Assembly (NCBI RefSeq): GCF_918797505.1
Contig: NC_092796.1
Coordinates: forward strand, 58,062,851-58,126,850
DNA: 64,000 bases
DNA from: Bemisia tabaci
Lineage: Eukaryota > Arthropoda > Insecta > Hemiptera > Aleyrodidae
Reading direction: 5' to 3'
Below, in pieces: positions 1 to 12,400 of this stretch (position 1 is the first letter of the stretch; each line of letters starts with the position of its first letter). The notes beneath the pieces are model-generated. The model was given only the letters and a program-made list of their open reading frames with translations, was not told the DNA's origin and made no database searches. A program made the translations under genes and the position numbers.

Positions 1-247
1 TAAAACTCCGTGCCGCCATCCTACATTATTTTTACTTGTTTTCTGACAAAATGCTGTTTTACAAGAAAACTAACAAACTACCCTTCTTCATTTTTTCAAG
101 TCAACATTGTCATACCATTATTATGAGCTCGAAACAAAAAATTGACGCATTGTGGCAAATAGGTTTCCTTGTGATAGAGCAGTAAGTGTGGAGGAAAAAT
201 GCAACATTTTGAGGCGTTTTTGCTATGGACGGTAGGGCCGGATTAAG

Positions 248-411
248 CAGTGGCGTGGTGTGGATCGCGATATATCGATTGTTATGCCATTTAAACCTAT
301 GAAAAAAGATCGATTATCAGGGTGTTCGCAGCGAACACCTTAGTAATCGATTCTTTACCATAGCTTCAAATGGCGAGATATCGATCATCGATTATTCACG
401 CCACGCCACTG
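248..411. mobile_element. hAT-type MITE, CAGTGGCGTGG family, copy A
   Basis: A 164-bp palindromic element with ends CAGTGGCGTGG and CACGCCACTG. It is flanked by a perfect 8-bp duplication GGATTAAG (240-247 and 412-419), as expected of hAT transposition. The centre holds GTGTTCGCAGCGAACAC, a perfect palindrome. Four more copies lie at 5626, 7685, 18120 and 34613. It has no coding capacity and depends on a transposase encoded elsewhere. Confidence 0.88.
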
Positions 412-620
412 GGATTAAGGGGTGGCCACATGGGCCGCGGCCCATGGCGGCAAATCTATAGGGGGCGGCAAATTTTGCCATTTTTAAATGCAGGTATAAA
501 AAAAATTCGGATTTAGAAAAAAAAAATTACAAACGAGAAAAGGCGAAAAAATCTCTAATTTTCTGAGAGTATAGTAATTTCTACTTTTGTCGTCTTTCAG
601 TGATACAAGAGACAGCACCT

Positions 621-879
621 TTAATTGGACGGAGTTAAACAGAAAGGAACCAAGCCACATCGGGATCGAACCGAGAAAAAGAGGTTTAAAGTTTGGCTCC
701 TGCATAAGACTCAATGTGAAAGATAAACTTCAAGTTCAATTTCTGCAAAATTTGCTCCAACAAAAACTTTGAATTTTTGGCCATAGATAGTAGAGCAGTG
801 GTTAAGTTCAAAACCAATTATAACCTCAATTTTTTCCAAAATGTGGGTTGGTTCCTTTCTGCTTAACTCAGTCCAATTA
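621..879. mobile_element. TIR element (MITE-like), ends TTAATTGGAC
   Basis: Inverted arms at about 621-665 and 835-879 share TTAATTGGAC, a GAGTTAA block and AGAAAGGAACC. The interior is AT-rich and non-coding. No clear target duplication is visible, so the superfamily is left open. The short ORFs here are arm translations, not genes. Confidence 0.6.
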
Positions 880-952
880 GTCGAGTTAAGAGAGAAACCA
901 AACACGCAATTTTGATGACGAGGACTTGAGATGAAAAGGAGAAGCCCTCGGC

Positions 953-1195
953 GCGGCGATCGGCATGTAACACATATTAGCGCCTACATGACTGCTCGAA
1001 TACTTCACGCATTGCATCATACACAGTGCGGTCATTGCGGACAGCGTAAAACGGATAGCGCCTACCAGAATGCATGAATACCTCACGCATTGCGGCAAAC
1101 ACAGTGCGATCAGCGTGAGACGCATAGCGCCTACAAGACTGCGTGAATACTTCACGCATTGCGTCAAATACAGTGCGGTCTGCGAGGCGCGGCGG
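953..1195. repeat. GC-rich tandem repeat, three ~70-bp units
   Basis: Three units share GCGCCTACA, a GAATACTTCACGCATTGCG core and ACAGTGCG followed by GTC or ATC. Related units lie at 62413-62491 and 62729-62830, where they flank a Transib-like MITE. Weaker relatives are near 33790 and 34985. Translations of this block on both strands look alike because of the repetition, so it is not read as coding. Confidence 0.75.
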
Positions 1196-2274
1196 CGGAA
1201 GTTAAAATTATTAAACCACATTTATGTTTGTTCTTTCATAATTGTTTCGTTCATTTCTGATGAATGTAAGGCCTTGTACACACAGAGATAGGTTTACGAA
1301 ACTTAACTTTCGCGCAAAGTTCCGTGAACTTTTGCTAGTAGTGTTGACAGGGCTTTCCCAAAAAATGTGTTCAACACCAGGAAACGCGTCTTACGCACCC
1401 CTCCCCCGCTGGCACGTTCATTTGATGGTTTTCATTGATGTTTCAAAACGAATGGGCGGCAAGTAGGTGAATCCGCCCCTGGTAGGCACCCAACGCGTTA
1501 ATTTGATGCAAACAAGCTAAGTTACACTCGAGTACCTGTATAGAGGGAGTACAGTACGAGTATAGACATGTCAAAATATGGAGCTCCAAGGGCCCAACAG
1601 AACATAAAACCTTTGGAATCGAAAAATGTCACTGCCAAGCTTCAGATTCCAATATCAAACCAAAATTGCCGAGAATGTTCATAAGCGTTCTTCCGCACAC
1701 ATAAGTAAATTTTTGGGAAAAACTAAGTCAAATACGCATGCTTTACCAACGACTGGTCGTAACAATTGTAATAATGAATCACTGTGGATAATTTGAATTC
1801 AAACATTCCTTTTGGATCATAAGAGCTCCACCACCTAACCTCAAATTACCGACATGTCCGCACTTTCCCCGTATAGGTACGCTATGTTATGGCAACCGAA
1901 CGAGTCCTTTCAATTTTTTCGCTTTTTAGATTTTCCACGGGATTTTTGTGCAGCTGTTTTCAGTGGATCTCGGTCCTGGGAGATGTAAGTGGAGAGTGAG
2001 GCGGTCCTTGAGTTTAATCGATCGTTGAGATCTCAACAGCGACGGTAGTGGAAAAGAGGCGAAAAATACAAATCATGACTCTCATTGTTGCAGATTCGGA
2101 ATGTCACGGCTGGAGTCGGTGGTCGGTACTTTATCTTACGGCAAGTCTCTTGTTACCGTTTTCACGGCATCCAGCCAGGGAACTCATTGTGATTTACTCA
2201 TCACCAGTTTTAGTGCGCATCTGTCCGCGCAGTAGAGGCAAAGACAAAATGTGACGCTAAACATACCCAAATGC
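1196..2274. other. No supported gene
   Basis: Mostly non-repetitive AT-rich DNA. An ATG-led frame beginning at 1890 runs to a good donor-like GTAAGT at 1994, and a 68-codon ORF with a hydrophobic stretch starts at 2048. Neither joins in phase to the exons found downstream, so neither is called. Confidence 0.4.
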
Positions 2275-2282
2275 TAGAGTAC

Positions 2283-2562
2283 CAGTGTGGCATGAAACGT
2301 ATGAAAGAAATTAAAGATTGGAAATTTCAGTGAAATGTTTCATGAAATTTCACGAGACTGTGAAATATTTCATATATTTCAGGGGCTAGAGTATGCAACC
2401 CGCACTCAAACACACAAAAATAGAAGAAAGTCACAATTTTACATTTTACGAAACATGAAAAGGAACCGATATTTTTCAATATCTTTCATAAATTTCTGAA
2501 ATTTCGTGAAATATCTCACTTGAAATTTCAAAATTGTATTTTTCATGAATTTCGCCACCCTG
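2283..2562. mobile_element. hAT-type MITE with GAAATTTC-rich interior
   Basis: The ends are CAGTGTGGC (left) and GCCACCCTG (right). A perfect 8-bp duplication TAGAGTAC lies at 2275-2282 and 2563-2570. The interior is dominated by variants of TGAAATTTCA and ATGAAATATTTCAT in both orientations. It is 280 bp long and non-coding. Confidence 0.85.
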
Positions 2563-2570
2563 TAGAGTAC

Positions 2571-3918
2571 CTTTATAGGAAGAGTGAGACCATAATTGAC
2601 CAATGAAGGATCCACCTCTGATTGGTGCATCTATATCATAGGCTACAGGAAGTTCTTATGGAGAAGAGGAGGGCCCTCCATTGGTATCTTGGCAAGGACG
2701 GAAGCTTTTACTTTCGGGAGTTCAACGTTCAAGTGAATAAAATTCTCTTGCGTATTAACGTGCACATAGGTTTATTATTGAGGGGCGGGTTTTTTAGGTG
2801 AGAACACAATATAACTTTATTCATTTTAGTATTTGACTTGTACATATCCGCTGAAAATGTTTTCAACATTCAACTGTTGATCTGTTCACAAAGTGGATTT
2901 TTTACTTGATAGGGCCAAATTTTTAAACGGAGGTTCATCTCTAATCTATTGAGGTTCTGGAAATATTTAACATGTTTTCGGCCTGAAAATGTGTAAACAG
3001 GAAGGTATGAATGAATGAATAAACAAGTGCTTGCAGATTGTAAGATCAATACGAAATTTTCTACACTTATGTTTCATAATTTTTGAGAGTCAATACAACA
3101 ATAAATCAGTGGTTTTATTTATTTAAAGAAACGATTCTTTAATAGACAGTTGAGTATTATTTTACCGTTTGAGAAACTAAGTTTAAAATTAGAATGGATG
3201 TGACATGGAAATCACTCCATTTGAAGATCAAAACACCGCGCTGGAAGGATATACTATGGAGTGGCCAGTGGAAAACCGTTGCTTCCACTTGTTCTTCGCC
3301 ACGTTTTTCCTCAAAATTTCGGGACGGCTCGCTCCGGCGTTTTTTTCTGATTATCACTCCTTGTTGCTTCATTCTTTTATTTTGTAGGTATTGTTGTATG
3401 GAACACCTCGTCGCCTCCTTTTTTGACAAGGACACCAACTGAAGAACCTTTTTCTTTTCCTCTGAAAATTCACGTCCTGATACAAACGAATGTCATGATG
3501 CGAGAAGCGCACTGATTTTCCGCAGAGGGCGTGGGAACAATTCTGAAACTTACATTGTTTAAATTGGCTAAGTTCAAATTTAGAACGTTATTGATAACGG
3601 AACGAAAATCATAAGTTGTTTCCAATTTTGGATCAATCCGTGTCGTTCCCGATCGGAATTTTCTTGAGAAACGGAGGCCTTGTCCCAACGTTCAATTCGA
3701 CCCTCCTCCCCCGTCATTAAGTGCATGGTAGACACCCATTGACCCCTTCTCCCTATCTCCTACAACTCTGGTGTCATTTATGGATAACCCCCTAGAATAT
3801 TGAGTTATTTCACCTAAGAAGGACAGAATAATAGACTGTAATAATCTACGCTTAATTATCAACATGTTTTGGAGTTAAATAAAATATTCACTGCAATAAT
3901 CATGTTTTTTTTCTATAG
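2571..3918. other. No supported gene
   Basis: AT-rich intergenic DNA. Short ORFs on both strands at 3157-3442 overlap one another and carry no family signature. Nothing else is recognised up to the possible exon at 3919. Confidence 0.4.
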
Positions 3919-4092
3919 TGTTTGTTACTTATTGCGTTCATGGTTACCTATATGAATCCAACATAAATGAATCTCTTGAATGTGGTGTAGAGTTAAATGA
4001 TTTATTTTCATCTCGGGTATTTTCGGCATTTTGGAAATCTTCGCATGTTTTGGAAGTATATGATTCAGACATTCTGATCATCAGGGCTCAGG
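3919..4092 (+). CDS. Possible coding exon, unidentified
   Basis: A T-rich tract ending in CTATAG precedes an open frame of about 58 codons that ends one base into a codon before GTGATAAT. The translation is not low-complexity; it includes CVHGYLYESN and WKSSHVLEVYDSD. I recognise no domain. The exit phase (one base) matches the entry phase of the first clear ZP exon at 9254. It could therefore be an upstream exon of that gene, but a one-in-three phase match is weak evidence and no signal peptide is visible. A foldback element begins 12 bp downstream. It could equally be a chance ORF. Confidence 0.3.
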
Positions 4093-4103
4093 GTGATAAT
4101 ATA

Positions 4104-5017
4104 CAGGTGGCCAGACCTACCGTACCAGGCCTTTCTTTCGGTTAATTTGGGTCGCACGAAGTCCAGGATCGCGGGGATGAATAAGGAATTGACCCCAAGG
4201 AATCCGAATTTCATGGCCCCAGAGCCCCCTGGGGCTCCTTGGGGGGTAAAAGGGGAGCCCGTACTTCAAAAGTCAGGGTTTATGTCAAAATTTTGGAATT
4301 ATTTCATCGGAATCAGAACGTGCGGAAATTTTTACTTAAATCGACACCAAAAAATTCAAAATCGGCCCATCCGTGTCCAAAATACCGACCCCTAAAGGAG
4401 GGGGACAGAGCCCTCTTTCAAAAAAAATTCAAGTTCGTTAAATTGACGTGGAGACTCGGAAAAAATGTGTATTCATGGGTAATCGACCCCTAGGAATCCT
4501 AATTCGAGGGTCCCGTTGTCCTCAGAGACTTTTCTGATGGGGCAAGGGGGGACTCTGAACTTTTAAATTTAACCGGTGTGGAGGTTACCCCTGTGCCCCA
4601 TCAGAAAAGTCTCTGAGGACAACGGGACCCTCAAATTTGGATTCCTATGGGTCGATTACCCACGAATACACATTTTTTCCGAGTCTCCACGTCAATTTAA
4701 CGAACTTGAATTTTTTTGAAAGGGGGCTCTGTCCCCCACCTTTAGGGGTCGGTATTTTGGACACGGATGGGCCAATTTTGAATTTTTTGGTGTCAATTTA
4801 AGTTAAAAATTCGTTCTGATTCCGATGAAATAATTCCAAATTTTGACATAAACCCTGACTTTTGAAGTACGGGCCCCCCTTTTACCCCCCAAGGGGCTCT
4901 GGGGCCATGAAATTCGGATTCCTTGGGGTCAATTCCCTAGTCATCCCGCGATCCTGGACTTTGTACGGCCCAAATTAACCGAAAAAAAGGCCTGGTACGG
5001 TAGGTCTGGGCACCCTG
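4104..5017. mobile_element. Long-TIR foldback element, CAGGGTG ends, TA target
   Basis: Two near-complementary arms of about 450 bp meet near 4560. The ends read CAGGTGGCCAGACC and GGTCTGGGCACCCTG, both flanked by TA (4102-4103 and 5018-5019), which suggests a Tc1/mariner-type target. ORFs inside are mirror translations of the two arms and encode no recognisable transposase. The element at 58087-59152 has the same kind of ends but an unrelated interior. Confidence 0.8.
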
Positions 5018-5019
5018 TA

Positions 5020-5625
5020 TGGTAGAAGAATGGGAAGTGTAAAGAAAACAGAGAAAAAAAATTATTTATTAAATAACGTTTGAAATATGGACCATAATAC
5101 ATGAGGTAGATATGTAGGAATGTGAATATAATGAAGAGGGAACATTTCAATCGTGCAAAAATGAAAAATTCAATCATTCTGCTGTGGCAAACCAGCCAAT
5201 CGGAACTAAGTATAATCCGAAATAAAGGAATGTAGACATAGTTGAAAATGAACGAAAGATGAAGGGAAAAATACTTCAGTTCCTAGTCAAAATTTCAAAT
5301 CAACGTGAAAACGTATTCCTAAATAACGAATCGATAATTTTGATTGGAATATTTGCTTGGTAAAAAAATGTGCAGCTAAATCATTTTACTTTATCGCCTC
5401 ATGACATACAGCCAAAACCTAAAATTTTAGTTTATAATTATTTTAGCTTATATCAAAATCCACTTTCCTCCAAAATGATAAATAATCAATACCTAATTGA
5501 AACCATTGCCACTATGTCTTATTACGTCGCTCCTCTATAATAAGGGCGTATCTCGATTTCCACGTCATTTCTGTTCTCCGCACAACTCAGCTTTCCGGGG
5601 CTCATGTGGAAAGAGTGGCAAGCAC
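5020..5625. other. No supported gene
   Basis: AT-rich DNA between two mobile elements. No exon-like ORF, repeat or RNA gene is recognised. Confidence 0.4.
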
Positions 5626-5789
5626 CAGTGGCGTGGTATGTTTTGCGATATATCGATTAAGCTGCCATTTAAACCTATGGAAAAGGATCGATATACAAGG
5701 TGTTCGCAACGAACACCTTACTAATCGATTCTTTACCATAGCTTCAAATGGGGAAATACCGATAATCGATCATTCACTCCACGCCACTG
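5626..5789. mobile_element. hAT-type MITE, CAGTGGCGTGG family, copy B
   Basis: Same 164-bp structure as the copy at 248, with ends CAGTGGCGTGG and CCACGCCACTG. The flanks GCAAGCAC and CGAAGCAC form only an imperfect duplication, consistent with an older copy. The central GTGTTCGCAACGAACAC palindrome is nearly intact. Confidence 0.8.
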
Positions 5790-7069
5790 ACGAAGCACAT
5801 ACGCCAGAGGAGCGACGATTAAAGTTACGAAAATATGAGAGCAAAAGTCGTAGAGGTGAACACAAGAAGCGGAAAGAAATAGGAACGAAAATCAGCTGTC
5901 ACTTTTATCAGTAAAACTGCGGACGCTAAGTTTTGTACTTCTCTTACTAAATCTATTACTCAAAATTAGGACGACAGTTACGAAGTAATAAATCTATCTG
6001 AGAAGCCCAGAGTCAGAGAGAGACTCGTGTGAATCAGCTGAGGAGAATATCAAAGCGCCTTCAATTTTACGAGATACTTTTTTATGTGCATGAGTAATAA
6101 AGTAGCTGAACTGACGAGAGCTTCTATCCAACTCAACCCGTGATTTGCTTCAAATAAATTGCAGCGAATGCTTTCTTTCAAAATCTACAAATGAAAACCG
6201 ATGGACCTAACGGATATTTTGAAAATCATCACCAATGAGCCAGACAGTAGTGTTTGAAATAGAAATCGCTAACAATGACCAAATGCACAGTACCAATATA
6301 AAGTATCAAGTTGTATTTTTTTAAGCTTTTTTCCTCCCAAAATGCCATTTCTACAAAAGTGTGCTGAAGATATTGATTTTGCAGGATCTTATCAAGAGCG
6401 GTCTCCGTCGAGATCTTGAATCCCGCCTTCTTGACCGAACTGGACAAAAATTTCCTCACAAAAATATTAATCCAGTCACTAGTGACCGACGTTCTTTTTC
6501 CCCTTCATTCCTAAGGGCGATCACAAATAGTAATGGAATTTGATGAGTCAGACTCCTTATTTAGGACCATCATCTACCACCTTTGGATAAATTCAAAATT
6601 GTGTTAAAGCAAAACTTTCAATTCTATGTTCAGTAATTTTAGGGCCTATGATACAATGTATGCTTCGAATGACATTAGCGGTTTTGCTATGACATTTTGG
6701 AACTGAAGCCTCATAATCTTCGGACAAACGGGTACGCGAAGGCGATGAAAAAAATTGCAACTTTTTTTTTCTTTTTAGACGATGACAAAAAAAATGCAGA
6801 AGGTGCATGATAAAACCTGGGCAAAAACCCATCGCGATGGTAGGGTAGCAACCAGATTGGAACGCGCGTTTTTAGTGATTTCGCTTTTAAAATTCAGCAA
6901 TATTAGAGTCCCCCCCCCTGTTATGACATAAAATGCGTTAAACCCGTATCACGCGGTCAAAGTAGAGCTTTCAAAGTGTTCAGCCAGTTATGCACGATAT
7001 TCCTTGAAAATCTCAAAATCCTATCTATGATGTGTCCCAAATACATCCATTTACATTCAAAGATTGGCG
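5790..7069. other. No supported gene
   Basis: AT-rich DNA. A 58-codon open stretch after TTTTGCAG at 6384 looks superficially exon-like (includes GLRRDLESRLLDRTG) but has no recognisable partner exon. No RNA gene was seen. Confidence 0.35.
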
Positions 7070-7074
7070 TGTCG

Positions 7075-7307
7075 CACAATGGATCGAGTCAATGACAGAA
7101 GTTGGACATAAAATGTTTGATTAAAACTGCACATTTTGATGTTTTTGTTGTCACATTTTAGACTTTAAGGGGTGTTTCTTGAAGAAAATTTCACAAGGAA
7201 ACCAATAAAACCACATTTAGAACCTTAAAAATTTATATAAACGGAGTTTTAAGCGTTTAAAGTTTCCAAACTTTGTCCGACCTCTCCTATTGACTCGACC
7301 CACTGTG
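7075..7307. mobile_element. Transib-like MITE, copy 1
   Basis: 233 bp with ends CACAATGGATCGAGTCAAT and TTGACTCGACCCACTGTG. It is flanked by a perfect 5-bp duplication TGTCG (7070-7074 and 7308-7312). Transib elements are known for termini of the form CACWATG and 5-bp GC-rich target duplications. The interior is AT-rich and has no transposase. Other copies: 19329, 33840, 62492. Confidence 0.75.
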
Positions 7308-7312
7308 TGTCG

Positions 7313-7684
7313 GTCTGATGATCCTTGAGAGGCTTACAGTCAACAATGGCATCGATGAACCTTTTCAAGGACTCTACTTTGAGTGCATGATACGGGCATC
7401 AGAATGAGGGTGAGTTTTTTACAGGAAAAAATGACGCCCTCTATAGTTTAGAGATAACGCAGCAGGTGCAACAATCCTCTGACGTAACTTTTCTCATCAA
7501 GAACCTCAACATTGCACATTTCGACGAAAATTGAACGGTTTTCCAACTGTTCACAAGGTCATTGTCCGTGCCCAGCTTCCCACGTTAGACGTGGTGCTTT
7601 AAGCATCTGCCGGCTGCGGCGCGCGGCGATTGGATATTGGGAGTGACATCAGCCGAGAACCGCTTATTCCTCATCGATGCTACG
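7313..7684. other. No supported gene
   Basis: Unremarkable DNA between two MITEs. A GC-rich patch around 7610 is the only local feature. Confidence 0.4.
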
Positions 7685-7848
7685 CAGTGGCGAGGCGTGA
7701 ATGATCGATTATCGATATTCCCCCATTGGAAGCTGTAGTAAAGAATCGATTATTGAGGAGTTCGCTGCGAACACCTTGTTTTTCGGTCCTTTTCCTTAAG
7801 TTTAAATGGCCGATCAATCGATATATCGCAAAGCACGCCGCGCCATTA
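7685..7848. mobile_element. hAT-type MITE, CAGTGGCG family, copy C (degenerate)
   Basis: Aligns over 164 bp to the copies at 248 and 18120, with left end CAGTGGCGAGG, an internal GTTCGCTGCGAACACC, and a decayed right end CGCGCCATTA. No target duplication is recognisable. It is followed by a 13-G run at about 7899. Confidence 0.72.
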
Positions 7849-9253
7849 AATGCGATGGTAGCAGATGGTAGGGGTCCGAGGGGGCAAGGGGGCTCGGAGG
7901 GGGGGGGGGGGAGATCAACCGAGCGCACCCGCGCAGGCTAAAATCCGCGCTCACGATGATATTCAAAATTCAGATGATCAGTTCGACCGATCTTGCGATG
8001 AATCCGAACATTGCTTTCCGGTAAAACGCCCGCTAAGCCGCGATTAGACATCCTCCGTCTGGATCATGGATTCGATAGTTGCCAATTTTGGCGAATGGAA
8101 TAATTAGCGGGTTTCTAAATGCATCGTATTCCTCCGATGATCTGTGATGGATCTCGGGAGGTTTGGAGTCGCGAGCCTACAAGTCATCGGTGGATCATCA
8201 GACCTCCAACCACTGCTCATCAGGTCTCCCCAAAAAATCGGTCGTCCGTAAACGCATTAGACATATATGAAATCATTACATGTACGTGGCATTAAATGTC
8301 GCAGTTAATATCAAAGTCAATATATTTTTAATTATTTTGGACATCACAAATTCGAACATGTTTTTCCTTTCCAATTTTTTGTTGATTTCCTTTTACAAGT
8401 ATACGTCATCACATTTAAAAATGCATGCCTTTCAAAGGTTTTTGACAGATAAGCAACAACACAGTAAGAAAAGGTATCCAAATTTTTTGTGTTAGTAACT
8501 ATGTTAGTAAATGGCAAGTACACAACATAGAGTTGCTATTAAATTCTGTCTGTTGAATTCACCAAATCTTCCGGTCAAATAATCAAGTGTTTTGATTGAA
8601 AAACTCCGAACTGCCAAATACCATGCACGGATGGTTAAAGTCAAGCCCAGACCTCGCAAAAAATAATCTAATGCGCTATCCGCTCAACCGACGTAGTGGC
8701 CACGGCCGGTCCCGGTTCCGTAGAGAATAACTAGGTTAAGAATACAATTAATTATTCATTGAATAATTAACTAACCAAACCAAAAGATTTGAAAACTCAT
8801 AGTACTGAAATATTCTATGATATTAACTTATTTTAACTTTTATAAGATACGATTTATCCATAACTTCCAACAACTCACATATTTGAGTTTTCAAGAACAG
8901 CTTGATTATTTGTATACTAATTGTTATATTTCTATGAATAAAAAAAAAAAAATGCGCTAGCCACTCGCAAGTCGCAACCTTTGAACGGTAGTGTAGAAAA
9001 CGTCAGTACAGATAAGGTCAGCAGGACGTACCTGACTTCTTAATTCTGAGATGTTTCGAAGTATATACTAAGGTTTCGTATGATACAGTCAAAAATTTGG
9101 TTGATTGACCAAATTACTGTAAAAAAGTTGACCCAAAGTAATAAAAAACTCGAAATTTCCAACTGTGTATTCTAAATTGCGATTTACGAATTTTAATGAT
9201 GAATATGAACGTATTGTCCGGTGTTTGACTGCGTTCAATAAACTTTGTTTCAG
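7849..9253. other. No supported gene; 5' side of ZP exons
   Basis: Holds a G-run, AT-rich DNA and a tRNA-like stretch (listed separately). The first exon of the ZP gene, which should carry a start codon and signal peptide and end one base into a codon, was not found here. It may lie further upstream or in a form not recognisable by eye. Confidence 0.4.
8630..8705 (-). repeat. Degenerate tRNA-like sequence, possible SINE head
   Basis: On the minus strand the stretch reads like a decayed tRNA top half: GTCGGTTGAGCGGATAGCGC resembles a D-arm/A-box, and GGTCTGGGCTTGACTTTAA further on resembles a B-box. The acceptor stem is not convincingly paired. It could be a tRNA-derived SINE head or chance similarity. 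Confidence 0.25.
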
Positions 9254-9462
9254 ATATCAGTTGTTTCAAGTCGAATACATATGCTAAATTCACCGCTCAT
9301 CTACGAACAACCCGAAAGTTACTATTTGCACCTTTGTTGGAGGGCTCAAAAAAGAAATGCAAAATCCAGAGCCTGGGTGAAAGAGAATACCTCCTAGATC
9401 TGAGAGGGCCAGATTTTCTGCTCTGTGGGGTTCGACAGTGCAATTTCCAGTCTGGAAGTGAG
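9254..9462 (+). CDS. ZP gene exon a (ZP-N)
   Basis: Acceptor TTTGTTTCAG precedes and donor GTTTGAG follows. It enters with two bases of a codon and leaves in phase 0. It encodes most of a ZP-N fold, including ISCFKSNTYAKF and LLCGVRQCNF with four cysteines. An upstream exon ending one base into a codon is required. Confidence 0.8.
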
Positions 9463-12400
9463 GTTTGAGTTGATATTCAATCATTTGAAATTGAGGTATA
9501 GGTTCAATTCAAGTTGTACACTATATGACGTCTAATTCATTTGCGTTTAAGAAGTGACGGCGTATGAAATTCATATTAATCCACTCAAAAATTGATGATA
9601 CAGTTGGAAAAAAAACATACTTTTCATTGCGATATTTCAGTATTAAGAAAAAGCCAGAGCACTTATGAAACGCACCAAGTTATGTGAACAAATATGATCG
9701 ATAATTTTTAAACACATTCATGTTAAAAGGAACTATGTGCAAATGAAGTAAATATGATTACTGTTCAACTTACACATCAATGCCCATGCTGATTAAAAAT
9801 TAAGATGACGAATACTTCCCAACTGCCATGCAAATGATTGTTCAGGACCGAACTACACAAATTAAAGATTCATTCGTTTCTGTTTACAGGTGTTCTGCCT
9901 CCAACTAAGGTTCCAAAATGTCAAAGGGCTTCTGATGGCTGATGATTCTCTCTTAAAAATTGAATGTCAGGCGCACCGACCAAAAGCCCATCAACTTGGC
10001 CGTTTCTCCATCCCCGTTGAAGAGGACAGGTGGGCAACTTTGATCTGCCTTCAGTTCTGACGAATAACGTCAATGTTTGTATTTAGATAAGATTATCTGT
10101 ATTTAACGATATTCAGCTGTCGTGGCTTTAATCATTACAAGGAAATTAAAGATGAATTACAAAAAACAAATTTAAAATTTGAGCCTCAAGGTGGCAAATA
10201 ATATAAAGATTTGGGATGTCACACAAGGGCCATATAAGGTCACTGGATAACATGCATGTAGGTCTAGCGTAACCGAATACAAAATAGAGACAGCTGACAG
10301 CGACGTGTTGCTCAGAGACTGATGTATGCATGTAATATTGTATAATTGTAACACCCTACTTATCCGTATAACCATCTTATCCGGAATAAAATGGTTCAAT
10401 ATTTACAAATTTTGAAGAAACGCCCATTTTTCTATACTTATCGAGACGGTTCTAGAATTGATCCAAAAATGTTTGATTATTCAAAGGTAAACTTTAAAAA
10501 CTGACGAGAAGTTTTAAAGCAACAGCAAATTCAAAATTTTTAAAAATTCCCATATCTTCAGAAAAACTCTTCCTCCTTTTCTTCAAAAAGAGCTCAGGAT
10601 TGATCCAGAATAAATCGTGATTTCATCATAAATTACAGAAATAATGACGGAGATAGCAAAATTTCAAGGTTTTTCAAAAAACCACAATGATCGGAAAAAT
10701 TCTAAAAATCATAAATTGTTGCGTATGAAGTGAAACAGGAATTAGGGTTCCTTGGATTTCTGTCCATCTTACTTTGGCATAACAGGTGGCAAGAGTCCAA
10801 AAGGGCTGACAAACGTCGCAAACCTGCGTGGGAGGAGATAGTTTAAATGTGCAGTGCGAATGGGGACCCGGGCGGGGGGGGGGGGGGGGGTGGGTTTGAA
10901 TTCACCGTCATCCGGAAAATCGGGCGAACGGTACCGGTGCGCAATTCACGGCGAGAACCGTCGACGCCAGACCAGTGATGCCAACTTTTCAGTTTTCCCG
11001 TATGAACCCAAGTGCCGAATGGTGATATTCCGGTGAAATGAGGCATCCTCGGACCTGGCGGCACTGAAAATCGCCCCGTCCACGGAGGAGTAAACGGGAG
11101 GACGCCCATGTTCGACACTATTTGGCGTCGTAGCGCGTCGCGGCGCGGCGGTCGGAATCCAGTTATCCACTAAATAATGGTGTGTTTATTTGGACAAGCG
11201 CCTCGTCGCCATTGTTTTAGCCCGCGATGCTACACATTAGACCGATTTTGAACAGCCTCGCCCTCGAGTTGTACGAAATAATGATGTTATGACGTAGAAT
11301 ATATAGACTACGTGAAAAAAAAGCGCTAGCTCCGGTTATTTTCTCGCCACTCAAACGATTGGCAAATCTGAGGTTAATAGTATACTGATTCCGTTGGTAC
11401 TGATTTCGGGACGTTCTAGGGAGTTTGATTGTTATCAAATGTGTTTTTCAAAACAAAGTATGGGAGTCGTATTAAGAGGTTTGGGGTCTGGCCGTCGTAT
11501 CATTCCCTCCCTCCAAAAAAGTGCACCTCCGATTTAACCCTGATTTCCTTTCTACGCAATGCGAAACGGTAAAAGGAGATGGGAACATTTTTATGAAATC
11601 GCAAAATCCACAAAGTTTTCAATTAAGGTAATTCGATGGATACCATATTTTGTGTCAGAACGGCATGCGATATATCGCATCAATTGGTTCCATTCTTTCA
11701 GCTACTCGTCATTTTTCTCCAATTTTGAGATCGCAATTCTGTTGTCAGGAGACTTAAGCACTCTCTTACCAATTTAAACAAAGAAATTCAACGTTATGAA
11801 GACGTTGTTTTTGTAGAGAGAAAACATCGCATTCGATACTGATATCCAAACTGCACTCGAATGCGATATTTTCTCTCTAAAAAAACCATGCCTTTATTAC
11901 GTTGAATTTCTTTGTTAAAATTGGTAAGTAAGTGCTTTCAGGGTCGGACTGGTTCGCATTTGAGGGCGTAGACCCTTGGCTGGTTAAAGGGGCGTAATGT
12001 GATATTTCCTGATGGGGCATCCCCTTCGTGGAGAGGGGCTCAGAAAATTTTGGCAAAGCAGCACAAGTTTACGCTATTTTCAGGTTCAAAGTTTATTAAT
12101 CGTACAGAGTAAAAATTGTAAAATTGAACGTATTGAAGTGACCGACAGACTTCTGAAATTAAAGAAAACAAAAAAAATTAAAGCCACTGGACGCATCCAA
12201 GCACCATTATTTCCACAAGAACCGTGTCAGTGCTGCGGTTTACACGAGCTTAAGACGTGGGTCTAAAATCCATCCTAAAAAAGAATCAGGCAAGAACCTG
12301 AATACAGAAGAAAGAACGAGGTTCAGGAAATTCAACCTGCAAGAACGCTCAGCTCTTTTCTATTCAATTTGTTAATGGATAAGCTAATCGATGCAGTTAT

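Noticed and set aside
1886..2254. Frames with a hydrophobic stretch and a GTAAGT donor as a possible signal-peptide exon of the ZP gene
   Set aside because: The phases at the available donors do not fit the exons at 3919 or 9254, and several competing frames exist.
6384..6543. Exon-like stretch after TTTTGCAG
   Set aside because: It ends in a stop without a partner exon or family signature; judged chance.
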